64,000 nucleotides of DNA from JACCYU01 sp050740315 (GTDB lineage Bacteria; Pseudomonadota; Gammaproteobacteria; JACCYU01): NCBI GenBank assembly GCA_050740315.1, contig JBOIDC010000003.1, positions 20,933 to 84,932 of the forward strand, written 5' to 3'. The notes beneath the pieces are model-generated. The model was not told where the DNA came from. It did no database searches and saw nothing but the letters and a program-made list of their open reading frames with translations. Below, in pieces: positions 33,582-42,778 of the stretch. A program made the position numbers and the translations under genes. Every line of letters starts with the position of its first letter. Positions within the stretch are counted from its first letter, which is position 1.

Positions 33582-35414
33582 ATGTGTGGCTGGTTGACGA
33601 CGCGACCGATCGGCTTAGATGCCGAGTTGCTGGCGCGGGAACTCATTGCGCAACTGCCCGGCATGGCGCCGACAACGCACCTGCTGAGCCAGCCAGCGGC
33701 GGCGCTTGCGTGCAAGGCGCAAGAAGATCGATCGTCGCTATGCGCCGGCCACGGCATCGCTGCCACAATCGTCGGCGCACCTTTCTGGTTTTCTCGACAG
33801 GACTCGCGCGGCGGAGAAAGTTTGATTCAGTGCGTCCTCGCCTCTTTTCGTGAGCGCGGCGCGCAATGTATCGATACAGTGGCCGGAAGTTTTGCGCTGG
33901 CGGTTCTTGACCCGACCGCCCGTCGCGTGTTACTCGCCGTCGATCGTATGGGCACACAGCCGATGTGTTACGCGATCACCGATGCGGGCGACCTGGTATT
34001 CGGCTCCTCGGCCGATGCCGTGCGCGCGCATCCGCTGGTGGACAAGAGCCTGGATTCACAAGCGATCTATGACTATCTCTACTTTCATGTGGTGCCCAGT
34101 CCGCGCACGATTTATCGGCAGGTTCGCAAACTGGGCCCAGGCGAGTTGTTGTGGTTCGAGGATGGGCGCGCCCGCATCAGCCGCTATTGGTCGCCGCAAT
34201 TCACCGAAACTTCTCATACACCTTTGGCGGAGTTGAGCACAGAGCTGCTCGCCCGTCTCGAGCAGGCCATCGAACGGTGCAACCCTGAGCAGCACACAGG
34301 CGCCTTCCTCAGCGGCGGCCTGGACAGTTCCACGGTCGCCGGTCTGTTAGCGCGGCGCGCACATGGAAGTTGCCATGTGTATACCATTGGCTTTTCGCAG
34401 GCGGGATACGATGAGATGGAATATGCGCGCACGACCGCGCGGCATTTCGGCAATCAGCTGCACGAGTACTATCTGACCCATGACGACGTAGTCAGCGCCA
34501 TCCCGGAGTTGGCGCGCGCGTATGATGAACCATTCGGCAATTCGTCGGCGATTCCCGCACTGTACTGCGCTCGGATGGCGCGCCAGCATGGTAGCCATGT
34601 CTTGCTGGCCGGCGACGGCGGCGATGAACTGTTCGCCGGTAATACTCGTTATGCGACTCAGAAACTGTTCGAGATGTACTTTCGCCTGCCGGCGTGGGCA
34701 CGCAGGGATTTGCTGGAGCCGCTGCTGCGTACTCGGTTCGGCCACATGCCGGGGCCGGTGCACAAGCTGCGCCGCTACGTCGAGCAAGCCTGCACGCCGA
34801 TGCCCGATCGCACACAGGCCTATAACTTTCTGCACTTGATCGGCGCGCAAGAGATCTTCGAATCTGAATTCCTTCGCGCCGTCGACGTGGAGCAACCGTT
34901 ACAACTGCTCCGCGATACCTATCAGGCGGCGCCAGCCGAGTCATTGCTCAACCGCATGTTGTACCTGGACTGGAAGTTCACGCTGGCGGACAATGATCTG
35001 CGCAAGGTCAACCGCATGTGCGAGCTGGCCGGTGTCGACGTACGTTACCCGTTTTTGGATGACGACGTGGTCGCTTTTGCCAATCGTGTACCCTCGGAGC
35101 TCAAACTAAAGGGGCTGAAGCTGCGCTATTTCTACAAGTTCGCGATGCGAGATTTTCTGCCACGGAAGGTCATCGACAAGACCAAGCATGGTTTCGGCCT
35201 GCCTTTCGGCCAGTGGCTGCATCTCTCGCCGGCCTTACAAGGCCTGATCTACGGAAGCCTGAACTCGCTCAAGCGGCGTGGAATCATCCGGCCTGCCTAC
35301 ATCGACCGACTGATCGAGTCACATCGGCGGGAGCACGCCGCGTATTTCGGAAGCCTGGTGTGGCTGCTTGCGATGCTGGAACAGTGGTTTCAGCAACACG
35401 GCTTCGAGCGTTAG
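33582..35414 (+). CDS. Asparagine-synthetase-like amidotransferase
   Basis: 610 residues from ATG 33582, chosen because the next codon is Cys (MCGWL), the N-terminal nucleophile, and GGGGGG lies just upstream; an ATG three codons earlier would bury it. The glutaminase domain continues with FALAVLDPTARRVLLAVDRMG. The synthetase domain has P-loop GAFLSGGLDSSTVAG, DEPFGNSSAIPAL and LLAGDGGDELFAGN. A C-terminal KTKHGFGLPFGQWL completes the family pattern. It probably converts a carboxylate on the EPS or a precursor to an amide using glutamine and ATP. It is the only plus-strand gene between two minus-strand runs and ends 9 bases from the convergent ligase gene. The second of four such proteins here. 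Confidence 0.9.
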   Translation: MCGWLTTRPIGLDAELLARELIAQLPGMAPTTHLLSQPAAALACKAQEDRSSLCAGHGIAATIVGAPFWFSRQDSRGGESLIQCVLASFRERGAQCIDTVAGSFALAVLDPTARRVLLAVDRMGTQPMCYAITDAGDLVFGSSADAVRAHPLVDKSLDSQAIYDYLYFHVVPSPRTIYRQVRKLGPGELLWFEDGRARISRYWSPQFTETSHTPLAELSTELLARLEQAIERCNPEQHTGAFLSGGLDSSTVAGLLARRAHGSCHVYTIGFSQAGYDEMEYARTTARHFGNQLHEYYLTHDDVVSAIPELARAYDEPFGNSSAIPALYCARMARQHGSHVLLAGDGGDELFAGNTRYATQKLFEMYFRLPAWARRDLLEPLLRTRFGHMPGPVHKLRRYVEQACTPMPDRTQAYNFLHLIGAQEIFESEFLRAVDVEQPLQLLRDTYQAAPAESLLNRMLYLDWKFTLADNDLRKVNRMCELAGVDVRYPFLDDDVVAFANRVPSELKLKGLKLRYFYKFAMRDFLPRKVIDKTKHGFGLPFGQWLHLSPALQGLIYGSLNSLKRRGIIRPAYIDRLIESHRREHAAYFGSLVWLLAMLEQWFQQHGFER

Positions 35415-35423
35415 CAGATTACC

Positions 35424-36776
35424 TTATTGCCTTATGTAATCCGCGACCGTAAGCCGCCGTCGCGACGCGCTCACCGGCGCGATCTCGTTTTCGGTTATCT
35501 GCGCCGATGGCGCGGGAACGCTCAAGGCGTCCTGCACGAGAACACGCGTTAAAACCAGCAAGGCAACCATGTGGTAGCAAAGATCGAAATAAGCAAGGCC
35601 AAGAAACGCGCCCGACACCGCGTATCCGATGAGACTTACCTGAAGCATGCCGGCGAGATCCGATGCCCATGCCAGATCCTGTCGCTGTCGTGCGTGGCGA
35701 ATGATCCAGCTTCCGGTGCGAAACGACGCCACGCCCAGACCCAGGAACAGCGCCAGGCCGATAAACCCATGTTCACCCAACACCTCGAAGTAGATGCTGT
35801 GAGCGTCCTGGAAACGTCCGTCTCGCAACATGATCGCGTGCGCGATATCCGGTGAGTAACGCTGGTAATTCTCCGCCGTGAAGGCTTCATAACCGCCACC
35901 GATGGGCCGCTGCAAAGCCATGTCGAACGCGAACTCCCACGCGGTGATGCGTCCCATCGCCGAGGTGTCTTCGTCATAAGTCTCGATGGTGCCCATGCGC
36001 TCGAACCAGTTCTGGGGCATCAGCATGAGCAACGCCGGGATAGCCGCCGCCATCATGATGCTCAACAGCACCTTCTGGCGGTTCTTGAGCCACAGAAAAA
36101 GCCCCATGGCGCAGCCTGCCAGCATCGCGCCGCGTGAATGCGTGGCGAGAATGGACAAGGCCGTGAGAAACATCGCGCCCATCAATCCGAAGCGGACGTA
36201 TTTCTGTTGAGCGTGCATTTGCAAGTAGCGCATGAGGGGAATCGTCATGATGAGCGCCAGACCGATCGCGTTGTTGTCCTCGATGAAGCTGCCGGGGGGA
36301 CCGTATACGCGCTCGCTCGCGCCCGTGATTATCGCCCAGATACCGCCCTTGATGCCATAAAAGCCGAGCGACAGCGCGATCGCCCAGACGAGCTGGTTCA
36401 CACGTTCCTTGCTGCGCATCATCACTACGGTGAGCAGCGCGAAGAACTGAATTTTCATCGCCTTCTCCCAGGATGGGACAGCCTCGACAAAGTCGAGCGC
36501 GAAAAACGTCGTGATGTTCATCCAGACGATGAATGCCAGCCATACGACGGTGACGTTGCACCAGGGAAAGCGCTTTTTTTCGCCGTTGAAGATAAGCGCG
36601 AATAACGTGGCAAGGCCGACGATCTGCGCGAAAGGCAGGCTGTAAGCGAAACCCCAGCAGAGACGATGCGGATTCATGTAGCCGATCCAGCTCCACATGA
36701 GTATCCCGACATGCGCCCTGGCGAGAATAATCGGGACGGCGCCGAAGATGATGAGAGTGACGATGACGTCGCGCAT
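35424..36776 (-). CDS. Putative O-glycosylation ligase, exosortase A system-associated (TIGR03097 type)
   Basis: 450 residues with about 11 hydrophobic segments. The pattern RAHVGILMWSWIGYMNPHRLCWGFAYS at the N-terminus is typical of the XrtA-associated ligase. The large periplasmic loop carries GSFIEDNNAIGLAL and, later, RPIGGGYEAF with DAHSIYFEVLGEHGFIG, the Wzy_C-type His motif. It probably joins repeat units or attaches the glycan to protein or lipid in the periplasm. As the XrtA system was proposed to link protein sorting to glycan, the ligase is one of its marker genes. It is the last gene of the core minus-strand run that begins at 56.2 kb. Confidence 0.92.
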   Translation of the reverse strand: MRDVIVTLIIFGAVPIILARAHVGILMWSWIGYMNPHRLCWGFAYSLPFAQIVGLATLFALIFNGEKKRFPWCNVTVVWLAFIVWMNITTFFALDFVEAVPSWEKAMKIQFFALLTVVMMRSKERVNQLVWAIALSLGFYGIKGGIWAIITGASERVYGPPGSFIEDNNAIGLALIMTIPLMRYLQMHAQQKYVRFGLMGAMFLTALSILATHSRGAMLAGCAMGLFLWLKNRQKVLLSIMMAAAIPALLMLMPQNWFERMGTIETYDEDTSAMGRITAWEFAFDMALQRPIGGGYEAFTAENYQRYSPDIAHAIMLRDGRFQDAHSIYFEVLGEHGFIGLALFLGLGVASFRTGSWIIRHARQRQDLAWASDLAGMLQVSLIGYAVSGAFLGLAYFDLCYHMVALLVLTRVLVQDALSVPAPSAQITENEIAPVSASRRRLTVADYIRQ

Positions 36777-36867
36777 AACGTATCTCTAATCGAACTGACG
36801 CCGCATCATCAACGCTCGCCAAGCGGCGTAGCATGAATCGGTTCGCGAATCACGAACGCGTAGCCAT

Positions 36868-37857
36868 TCAGACGCGCTCCGCGGGTTTTTCAAGATAGGC
36901 GGATAGCAAGCGTAAGCCAAACTTGAATGGTGTCGGGTCCCACGATCCCAGTCGCGGTAGCTGCCAGAGATCATCGCCGCGGCGTGCGGAACCCCATGCG
37001 GTCGAGACGGCCGCCTCAAAATCCGCGCGACACACCATATCTACGTGGCAACGATGGTAATCGACACCGGGACGACCGTTGGGATAGGCGAACACACGGA
37101 TTTTCCTGCCGGTGATTTCTTCCAGACGGCGGCGGCCTTCGACAATCTCCATCTCCGCCTGCTCGGCGGGTAGCCGCGCGAGAATCGGGTGCGACAGCGT
37201 ATGGCCGCCGATTTCCATGCCTTCACCGCTGAGGGCCGCTACCTGGCTGGCCGTCATCATGAGATTATCGGGCAATGAGGCCGCGGCTGTCTTAGCCAGC
37301 CGGTTCGCCATTTCGTCCCGCTCGGCCAGCGGCAGGTATTTGAGTTTTTTCAGCAACACTTCGATCGCCTGACGCCGCTCGCTCGACGAGCGCAAATGGA
37401 ACTGACCCAAGCCCAACGACTCAAAGTCGAGCACGCTTCGCGGCGCGCGGCTGATCGCCTCGATGACCGTGTCGTTCCACATGCGGCCACCGTCGAGAAA
37501 GCTGGCGGCAACGAAGAACGTCGCGGGCATCGACCATTTCTTTAAGATCGGTAGCGCGATGGTGAAATTATCGGCGTAGCCATCGTCGAAAGTGACCACA
37601 ACGGCGCGCGGAGGAAGGCTGTTCTCGGTAATGCGCCGCACCGCCTCGGTCAAGGTCAACACGTTGAACTCACGCGCCAACGTCGTCATCTGCCAATCGA
37701 ACTGGGCCGCGGTAACGCCGCGGTCGATAACCGGGTCTGGGGCCTCCAGCACGCGGTGATAGGCCAGAATCAGCAGCTTGCCGCATCTGCCCGCCGGCGA
37801 CAGAGCGGTGCCAAGCGAGCGCATTGCGATGGCTTTGAACATCAGTTTTGCGCTCAT
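36868..37857 (-). CDS. Polysaccharide deacetylase (NodB fold)
   Basis: 329 residues. NodB motifs: VVVTFDDGYADN around 90-100 with the catalytic Asp pair, and GGHTLSHPILARL around 215-228 with the two metal His residues. A later FAYPNGRPGVDYH gives the motif 3 Arg/Pro region. No signal peptide is apparent, although the N-terminus is basic with ALSPAGRCGKLLILAYHR. It should remove N-acetyl groups from a GlcNAc- or ManNAc-type sugar. It is one of two carbohydrate deacetylases of this fold in the locus; the other is the DUF3473 type at 49 kb. Gaps to neighbours are 91 and 67 bases, consistent with one operon. Confidence 0.9.
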   Translation of the reverse strand: MSAKLMFKAIAMRSLGTALSPAGRCGKLLILAYHRVLEAPDPVIDRGVTAAQFDWQMTTLAREFNVLTLTEAVRRITENSLPPRAVVVTFDDGYADNFTIALPILKKWSMPATFFVAASFLDGGRMWNDTVIEAISRAPRSVLDFESLGLGQFHLRSSSERRQAIEVLLKKLKYLPLAERDEMANRLAKTAAASLPDNLMMTASQVAALSGEGMEIGGHTLSHPILARLPAEQAEMEIVEGRRRLEEITGRKIRVFAYPNGRPGVDYHRCHVDMVCRADFEAAVSTAWGSARRGDDLWQLPRLGSWDPTPFKFGLRLLSAYLEKPAERV

Positions 37858-37924
37858 GCAGGGATGCCTCTCTGGTCACGAACTCTTGCGCTTCGAGGTT
37901 GGGTCCAGACAATACGATCGCTTC

Positions 37925-39142
37925 TCACGAGCATTGATCCTGCAAGCGATCATTCATCGATGCCGTCCCTCGCGCGGCCAGCACACGTTCGAAAAGCGCC
38001 AACTGACCGCGGCTGGTATCCTGCCAGCCGAAGCGTTCGGCATATCGCCGCGTCTCCGTACGGTTCGGGTAGGCGCCAAGCAGATGCTTGACTGCGGTCG
38101 CTAACGATTGCGGGGTCCGCGCTTCCATCAGCACGCCGGCGTGAGAGCTGGCGACCACTTCCGGCGTGCCCCATGACCGCGTCGCAATTACCGGCGTCCC
38201 GCACGCCAGCGACTCGAGCAGCACATTGGCCATGCCTTCGCGGCTGGAAGCCAACACGAGTGCATCGGCGGCGTTGTAGTAACACGGCAAGTCTTCGTGT
38301 GGTACGGCGCCGGCAAACGTCACCCGACCTGCCACACCCAGCGACGCGGCAAACCGTACGAGTTCATCCTTCATCTCGCCGTCCCCGGCGACGATCAGTC
38401 TGATATCCGGCAGATCTTTCATGGCCTCTATGGCGATGTGGTGTCCTTTGCGCTCCACCAAGTGGCCGACGGACAACAGTGTTGTGCCCGTTATTTGTAA
38501 CCGTGCGCGCGCAGCCTGACGGTACGCAGGGCGAAAGAGATCGAGGTCGACACCGTTGCGTAACGTGGTGATGCGGTGTTCAGCGACGCCAAGGTCAACC
38601 AGCGCGTCCTTGAGCGCCTGGCAGACGGTAATCACGGCCGCGCAATGACTCGCCGCCCATACGATCATGCGGCGCGGCAGTTTGTAGCCAGGTATCAGGT
38701 TTATGTCGGTTCCCCGCGCCGTAATTACCACCGGTTTGTTGAACCACTGACCCAGCTTCACAGCCGCGACGCCGTCCGGATAAAAGTAATGCGCGTCGAT
38801 CAAATCGAAGTCATACCCGGAGCGCAATAACCCGCTGATTATCGGTCTCATGGCCGCGGCCATCATCAACGGAGCCGCCAGCATGCCGAACTTGGGTATT
38901 AATGGATAACGCGGGTACGTGACCTCTATACCGTGCCGCACTTCCATGGCTGGGGCGCGCGCAAACGCGGCGTATTTGCCGAATAAACTGCTCCCGAAGG
39001 GAAACCACGGAACCGGCGCGACGACTTTGGAAACGATCTCGGTCGTGGCGATCAAGTGTCGCAACCGCTGTTCGACGAAGATGCCGTGGTCAGGCCGTGC
39101 GGCGTTGGGATAAAGAGAGCTGAACGTCAGGATGCGCACCAT
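37925..39142 (-). CDS. Glycosyltransferase family 4
   Basis: 405 residues from ATG 39142, where MVRILTFSSLYPN begins; this overlaps the previous gene by 16 bases. A GT-B fold: RPDHGIFVEQRLRHL in the acceptor domain, LIDAHYFYPDGVAAV, TARGTDINLIPGY, TTLRNGVDLDLFRP, then LLSVGHLVERKGHHIAIEA and SSREGMANVLLESLACGTPV in the donor domain, with the E-x7-E pair. It resembles WcaL/EpsF-type transferases that extend lipid-linked units. Overlap with the upstream TIGR04063-type glycosyltransferase implies translational coupling and consecutive action, the latter being inference. Confidence 0.9.
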   Translation of the reverse strand: MVRILTFSSLYPNAARPDHGIFVEQRLRHLIATTEIVSKVVAPVPWFPFGSSLFGKYAAFARAPAMEVRHGIEVTYPRYPLIPKFGMLAAPLMMAAAMRPIISGLLRSGYDFDLIDAHYFYPDGVAAVKLGQWFNKPVVITARGTDINLIPGYKLPRRMIVWAASHCAAVITVCQALKDALVDLGVAEHRITTLRNGVDLDLFRPAYRQAARARLQITGTTLLSVGHLVERKGHHIAIEAMKDLPDIRLIVAGDGEMKDELVRFAASLGVAGRVTFAGAVPHEDLPCYYNAADALVLASSREGMANVLLESLACGTPVIATRSWGTPEVVASSHAGVLMEARTPQSLATAVKHLLGAYPNRTETRRYAERFGWQDTSRGQLALFERVLAARGTASMNDRLQDQCS

Positions 39143-40362
39143 TGTCGCGACCCTCTGGCGTTGATGATCAGGCTCTCGTAGACGGGCGCATAGCGCGGCA
39201 CGATGCGCGCCCACGTGCGCTCGGTTTCAACAAACTCTCGCGCGGCGCGCAGGCGCGCTTCCCAGCACGTGGGCGCTGCAAGCAGCTTGCAGACCGCGTC
39301 GGCTAGCGCCCGCGGATTGTCCGATTCGAACAACGTGCCGGTCTCACCGTCCCGGATCAACTCGCGGTGACCGCCGACGTCGGAGGCTACTAACAGGCGG
39401 CCTTCGGCCATCGCCTCCAGGGGTTTTAGTGGCGTGACGGTCTCGGTCAAGCGAATCGACCGACGTGGATAGACCAGGACATCGATAACATCGTAGTAAC
39501 GTTTGACATCGGCATGCGGCACCCGTCCCGCGAACAGCACCCGATCGCTGACACCGCGCGCTGCCGCGAGCGACTTAAGAAACGACTCTTGTGGACCACC
39601 GCCGACCAGCAGCACGGCGATATCGGGCATAGCAGCCGACAATTGTGGGGCCGCCTGGATGAGGATATCCAGGCCCTCGTAATCGTAGAACGACCCGATG
39701 AAGCCGATGACCCGCTTACCGTCGAGCCCTAGCGAATGGCGCAGTTCAACATCAGCTCCCCCGCCAACTCGAAAGGCATCCACGTCAACGGCGTTTGGAA
39801 TTACCGTAACCCGCTCGGCGGTTATCCCCCTGTCGAGGATGTCGGCGAGCAGGCCCTCACAGATCGTTGTCACCGCGTTAGCGCGCCTGAGTACATAAGT
39901 CTCCAGCGCACGCGACACACGATAACGCAGGCTGCCCTCGCGGGTGGTGCCGTGATTCACGGCGGCATCCTCCCATGAGGCCCGCAGCTCGTAGACGACC
40001 GGGATTCGAGCTTCACGGCCAATTCGCAAAGCAGCCACGCCGTTGAGGCAAGGCGAATGCGCGTGCAGAATGTCAGGACGCCGTTTATGGACGACCTCCC
40101 GCAGGCGCTGGCTGAGCGAGCGGATGACCGCGTATTGATTGAGAACAGGCAGGCGCGCAAGTCGACTTCCGTTCATTAAAGTGCGGTAGAAGTGCAGTCC
40201 GTCAACATGTTCCTCGGGCGCCGATGCAACGTAATGCTTGCTGCTGGTGACGTGATCGGTTTCCCACCCCAGGCGACGCTGGTGCTTGAGGATGGCGTTC
40301 GTACGAAACACGTACCCGCTCTGCAACGGCGCGGAATGGTCGAGAACGTGAAGGATACGCAC
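39127..40362 (-). CDS. Glycosyltransferase, exosortase A system-associated (TIGR04063 type)
   Basis: 411 residues, GTG start with AAGGAAAA just upstream. The N-terminal MRILHVLDHSAPLQSGYVFRT is nearly diagnostic for this XrtA-associated GT4 group. Later landmarks: HSPCLNGVAALRIG, VYELRASWEDAAVNHGT, TVIPNAVDVDAF, GFIGSFYDYEGLDILI and PLKPLEAMAEGRLLVASDVGGH with the donor-site Glu. It acts at the cytoplasmic membrane face on lipid-linked sugars. It sits 34 bases after the transglutaminase-like membrane protein, in the same run as the other XrtA transferases. Confidence 0.93.
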   Translation of the reverse strand: MRILHVLDHSAPLQSGYVFRTNAILKHQRRLGWETDHVTSSKHYVASAPEEHVDGLHFYRTLMNGSRLARLPVLNQYAVIRSLSQRLREVVHKRRPDILHAHSPCLNGVAALRIGREARIPVVYELRASWEDAAVNHGTTREGSLRYRVSRALETYVLRRANAVTTICEGLLADILDRGITAERVTVIPNAVDVDAFRVGGGADVELRHSLGLDGKRVIGFIGSFYDYEGLDILIQAAPQLSAAMPDIAVLLVGGGPQESFLKSLAAARGVSDRVLFAGRVPHADVKRYYDVIDVLVYPRRSIRLTETVTPLKPLEAMAEGRLLVASDVGGHRELIRDGETGTLFESDNPRALADAVCKLLAAPTCWEARLRAAREFVETERTWARIVPRYAPVYESLIINARGSRQWCAS

Positions 40363-40396
40363 GGTAGATTTTCCTTGGCGCCCTTGCGTTTGACCG

Positions 40397-41449
40397 TCAG
40401 GTAGCCACGCCGACGGCCGAGCGCCGGTAGAACCAGCATTGAGCTAACAGCAGCAGCAACAACGCTGCGCCGGCCGCGCTCAGCGCCAGGAACCGGTCGC
40501 GCATCTTCAGCAGCTCGCGAATACGCTCGCGGTTGCTTTCAGTCTCCACGATGTGAATCCCTGGGTGAACTCCGACGAGAATCGCGACACCTTCTTCGAT
40601 TGCGCGAGACAGCGATCCGGCGAGCCCCACCAGGGGATGGTCGTCGTAGGTGAAGACATTGTTGCCCCACCAGAGGTAGAACTGGTCGGCGCCATCGCGA
40701 TAATAGTCGATGGCCTGCGCGCTGGATTTAAAGCCGAACTCCTCAGCCACGATCGGTACAGCTTCCAGCACTTCGGCGGATTTGCGCAGGCGCTTGCGGA
40801 CTTGCAGCGCGGAGAGGGGCCTGAGGCTTTCAGGGTCGTGGAAATATAACGAGTAGAAGCTGTCGATCAGCACCCATTGACCGTACTGCTCGTCGTAAAT
40901 CTCGTTGAAGGCGTGCCCGTCGCCGCTGAATCCATCGAACGCCATGCCCCACTCGCGCACCGGAATATGCGCGGCGAGGGTGATACCATTGAAGACCTGT
41001 GTGAAATCGGCGCAATAGCCGCCGCCCTGGTTCATCATGGTCAGGTAAGTATCGTGCGTGCGCTTCATGATGCCGCCACCGTGGAAAGGTCCCCCCATGA
41101 GGTGGCGGGCGATGGCGAGCGACTTCTCGAAATTGCTGGCCGTCGCGGGCAGCGGGTCGAGTATCGAGCGTGCGATCGCCGTGAATTCAGCCGGCGCCTC
41201 CTTGCGCTCCTGCAGAAAACTCTGCGGCACCTGCGCCGGTGTCCACTCGAAATCCGCCGTGTTGCCCGATGCTTCAATCAAAGAGTTGCGAATGCGAACC
41301 GCCTCTTCGCTGGGGGTCGCCATGTTAAAAACGGCGAGTGCGACGACACACAACAACAACAAGTTGGCGCCTATCGCCCAGACAAAGAAGCTATGACCAC
41401 GTCTGCTGGTAACGCCAACCGCGCGGTCAGGTACACCTATGTGCCGCAT
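40397..41449 (-). CDS. Transglutaminase-like membrane protein
   Basis: 350 residues. A membrane helix at about 20-42 and another near the C-terminus (about 322-343) enclose a periplasmic domain with the papain-like transglutaminase triad: C146 in NQGGGYCADF, H179 in GDGHAFNEIY, and D196 in WVLIDSFYS. The triad is complete, so acyl-transfer or protease activity is possible. It lies between the TIGR03087- and TIGR04063-type glycosyltransferases. In many XrtA loci that neighbourhood holds the exosortase, another membrane cysteine enzyme, but this protein has only two helices and none of the exosortase fold. Whether it replaces that function is speculation. Confidence 0.85.
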   Translation of the reverse strand: MRHIGVPDRAVGVTSRRGHSFFVWAIGANLLLLCVVALAVFNMATPSEEAVRIRNSLIEASGNTADFEWTPAQVPQSFLQERKEAPAEFTAIARSILDPLPATASNFEKSLAIARHLMGGPFHGGGIMKRTHDTYLTMMNQGGGYCADFTQVFNGITLAAHIPVREWGMAFDGFSGDGHAFNEIYDEQYGQWVLIDSFYSLYFHDPESLRPLSALQVRKRLRKSAEVLEAVPIVAEEFGFKSSAQAIDYYRDGADQFYLWWGNNVFTYDDHPLVGLAGSLSRAIEEGVAILVGVHPGIHIVETESNRERIRELLKMRDRFLALSAAGAALLLLLLAQCWFYRRSAVGVAT

Positions 41450-41545
41450 GGCCTGTTATCTCTTGACCTGCACGCTGCGTAACGCCGCGGCTACATAGCG
41501 CACCCCGAAAACGCTGATTGTCATAAGGCTCCCGTGCTTTCGCTT

Positions 41546-42778
41546 TCACTTCTGTGCGGCGACAGACCTACCTGACCACATTCTTTGCTCAGCTTGCTGC
41601 AAGACGCCGGCGATAATCTCGTCGAGCTTCCGCATGGACGCACGCCAGTCGTGACGCGAGCACACTTGCGCCCGACCAGCATGGCTCAGGCGAGCACGTT
41701 CGATGGGAGATTCCAGCAGATGCAGAATAGCCTCTACGTATTCCTCTGCTGTGGTCGCGATCACGAAATGCTCGTCTGGTACGGCATCGATGCCGCCTGC
41801 CGCCGGGCGGCTCGCCACCACCGGAACGCCCATGGCCATCGACTCCAGTATCTTGTTCTGCGTGCCGCGAGCGATGAACAGTGGCGCAACGTTGACCGCC
41901 GAGCGCCGGACATAAGGTCGGACGTCCGGCACTGAGCCGGTTACCGTGACGCCGGGGAGTCGCGCCAGCCGCTGGACAGCAGACGATGGATCCGCACCGA
42001 CAATCAAGAGGCGGATACCGGAGCGACGCGCCTGCAGTGCAGGCAGCACCTCGCGGCAAAACCACAACATCGCCTGCTGATTCGGGTAGTAATCCATACG
42101 TCCGATGAAGCAGAGCGTGTCGGGATCGTACGGCTCGGTCGACGGTCGAAAATAATCATGATCCACGCCGTTCGGGAACCAGTCCGTCTGTGTCCCCGTA
42201 CTAAAACGATTCAGCGTCTCCAGTTCGACCCGGGTTGTGCACGTGCAAAGGTCGAAGCGTTTGGTCAGCGCCCGCTCGGCGACTTCCAGCTTATGGCCCT
42301 CCAGCCGGTAACCGAAGGATGCTGGCCATGGCTTGAAGCACGCGTACGCCAGCCATTTCTGCGAATCCATGTCGCCAAAGTCAAGGATCTTGGGCGTGTC
42401 ACCAACGGCCGCCACATACTGTGCAACAGATGAACAATGCACCAGAATCAAATCGAAGCTTTGTTTTACCAGCGCCTCGCGTATTTTTAGTTCGAGTTCG
42501 GAAGAGTAGAAATAAGCCATGGATGAGGGCACTGCCGTGGGCAGGCGCATGAGCATGCGAGTCCATTGCCTTGCGGTGCTGACGCGTCCTGTCACATAGC
42601 GATCGCAATACTCGCGGAGGCCTTCTCCTTCCGTCGCCTCAAGCCCGGATCGCACCAGCGACGCGACTGTCACCCGGTGACCTGCCTCGTGCAGATGGCG
42701 AATCATGTTAAACGGACGAATCTTGCCGCCGCGCTGCGGTGGAAACGGGAAGCGGTGGCAGACGTAGAGAATCTTCAC
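41546..42778 (-). CDS. Glycosyltransferase, exosortase A system-associated (TIGR03087 type)
   Basis: 410 residues from the GTG at 42778, which overlaps the previous stop as GTGA; the long upstream extension is not protein-like. VKILYVCHRFPFPPQRGGKIRPF is the group's N-terminal signature. DFGDMDSQKW, TDWFPNGVDHDYF, LCFIGRMDYYPNQQAMLWF and RGTQNKILESMAMGVPVVAS follow, with the donor-binding KxxE-like segment. It forms a coupled unit with the asparagine-synthetase-like gene upstream. Part of the XrtA EPS glycosyltransferase set; donor sugar unknown. Confidence 0.93.
   Translation of the reverse strand: MKILYVCHRFPFPPQRGGKIRPFNMIRHLHEAGHRVTVASLVRSGLEATEGEGLREYCDRYVTGRVSTARQWTRMLMRLPTAVPSSMAYFYSSELELKIREALVKQSFDLILVHCSSVAQYVAAVGDTPKILDFGDMDSQKWLAYACFKPWPASFGYRLEGHKLEVAERALTKRFDLCTCTTRVELETLNRFSTGTQTDWFPNGVDHDYFRPSTEPYDPDTLCFIGRMDYYPNQQAMLWFCREVLPALQARRSGIRLLIVGADPSSAVQRLARLPGVTVTGSVPDVRPYVRRSAVNVAPLFIARGTQNKILESMAMGVPVVASRPAAGGIDAVPDEHFVIATTAEEYVEAILHLLESPIERARLSHAGRAQVCSRHDWRASMRKLDEIIAGVLQQAEQRMWSGRSVAAQK

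Noticed and set aside
36138..36605. 155-codon plus-strand frame within the O-glycosylation ligase gene
   Set aside because: Shadow of a membrane-protein gene; highly charged translation without homology cues.
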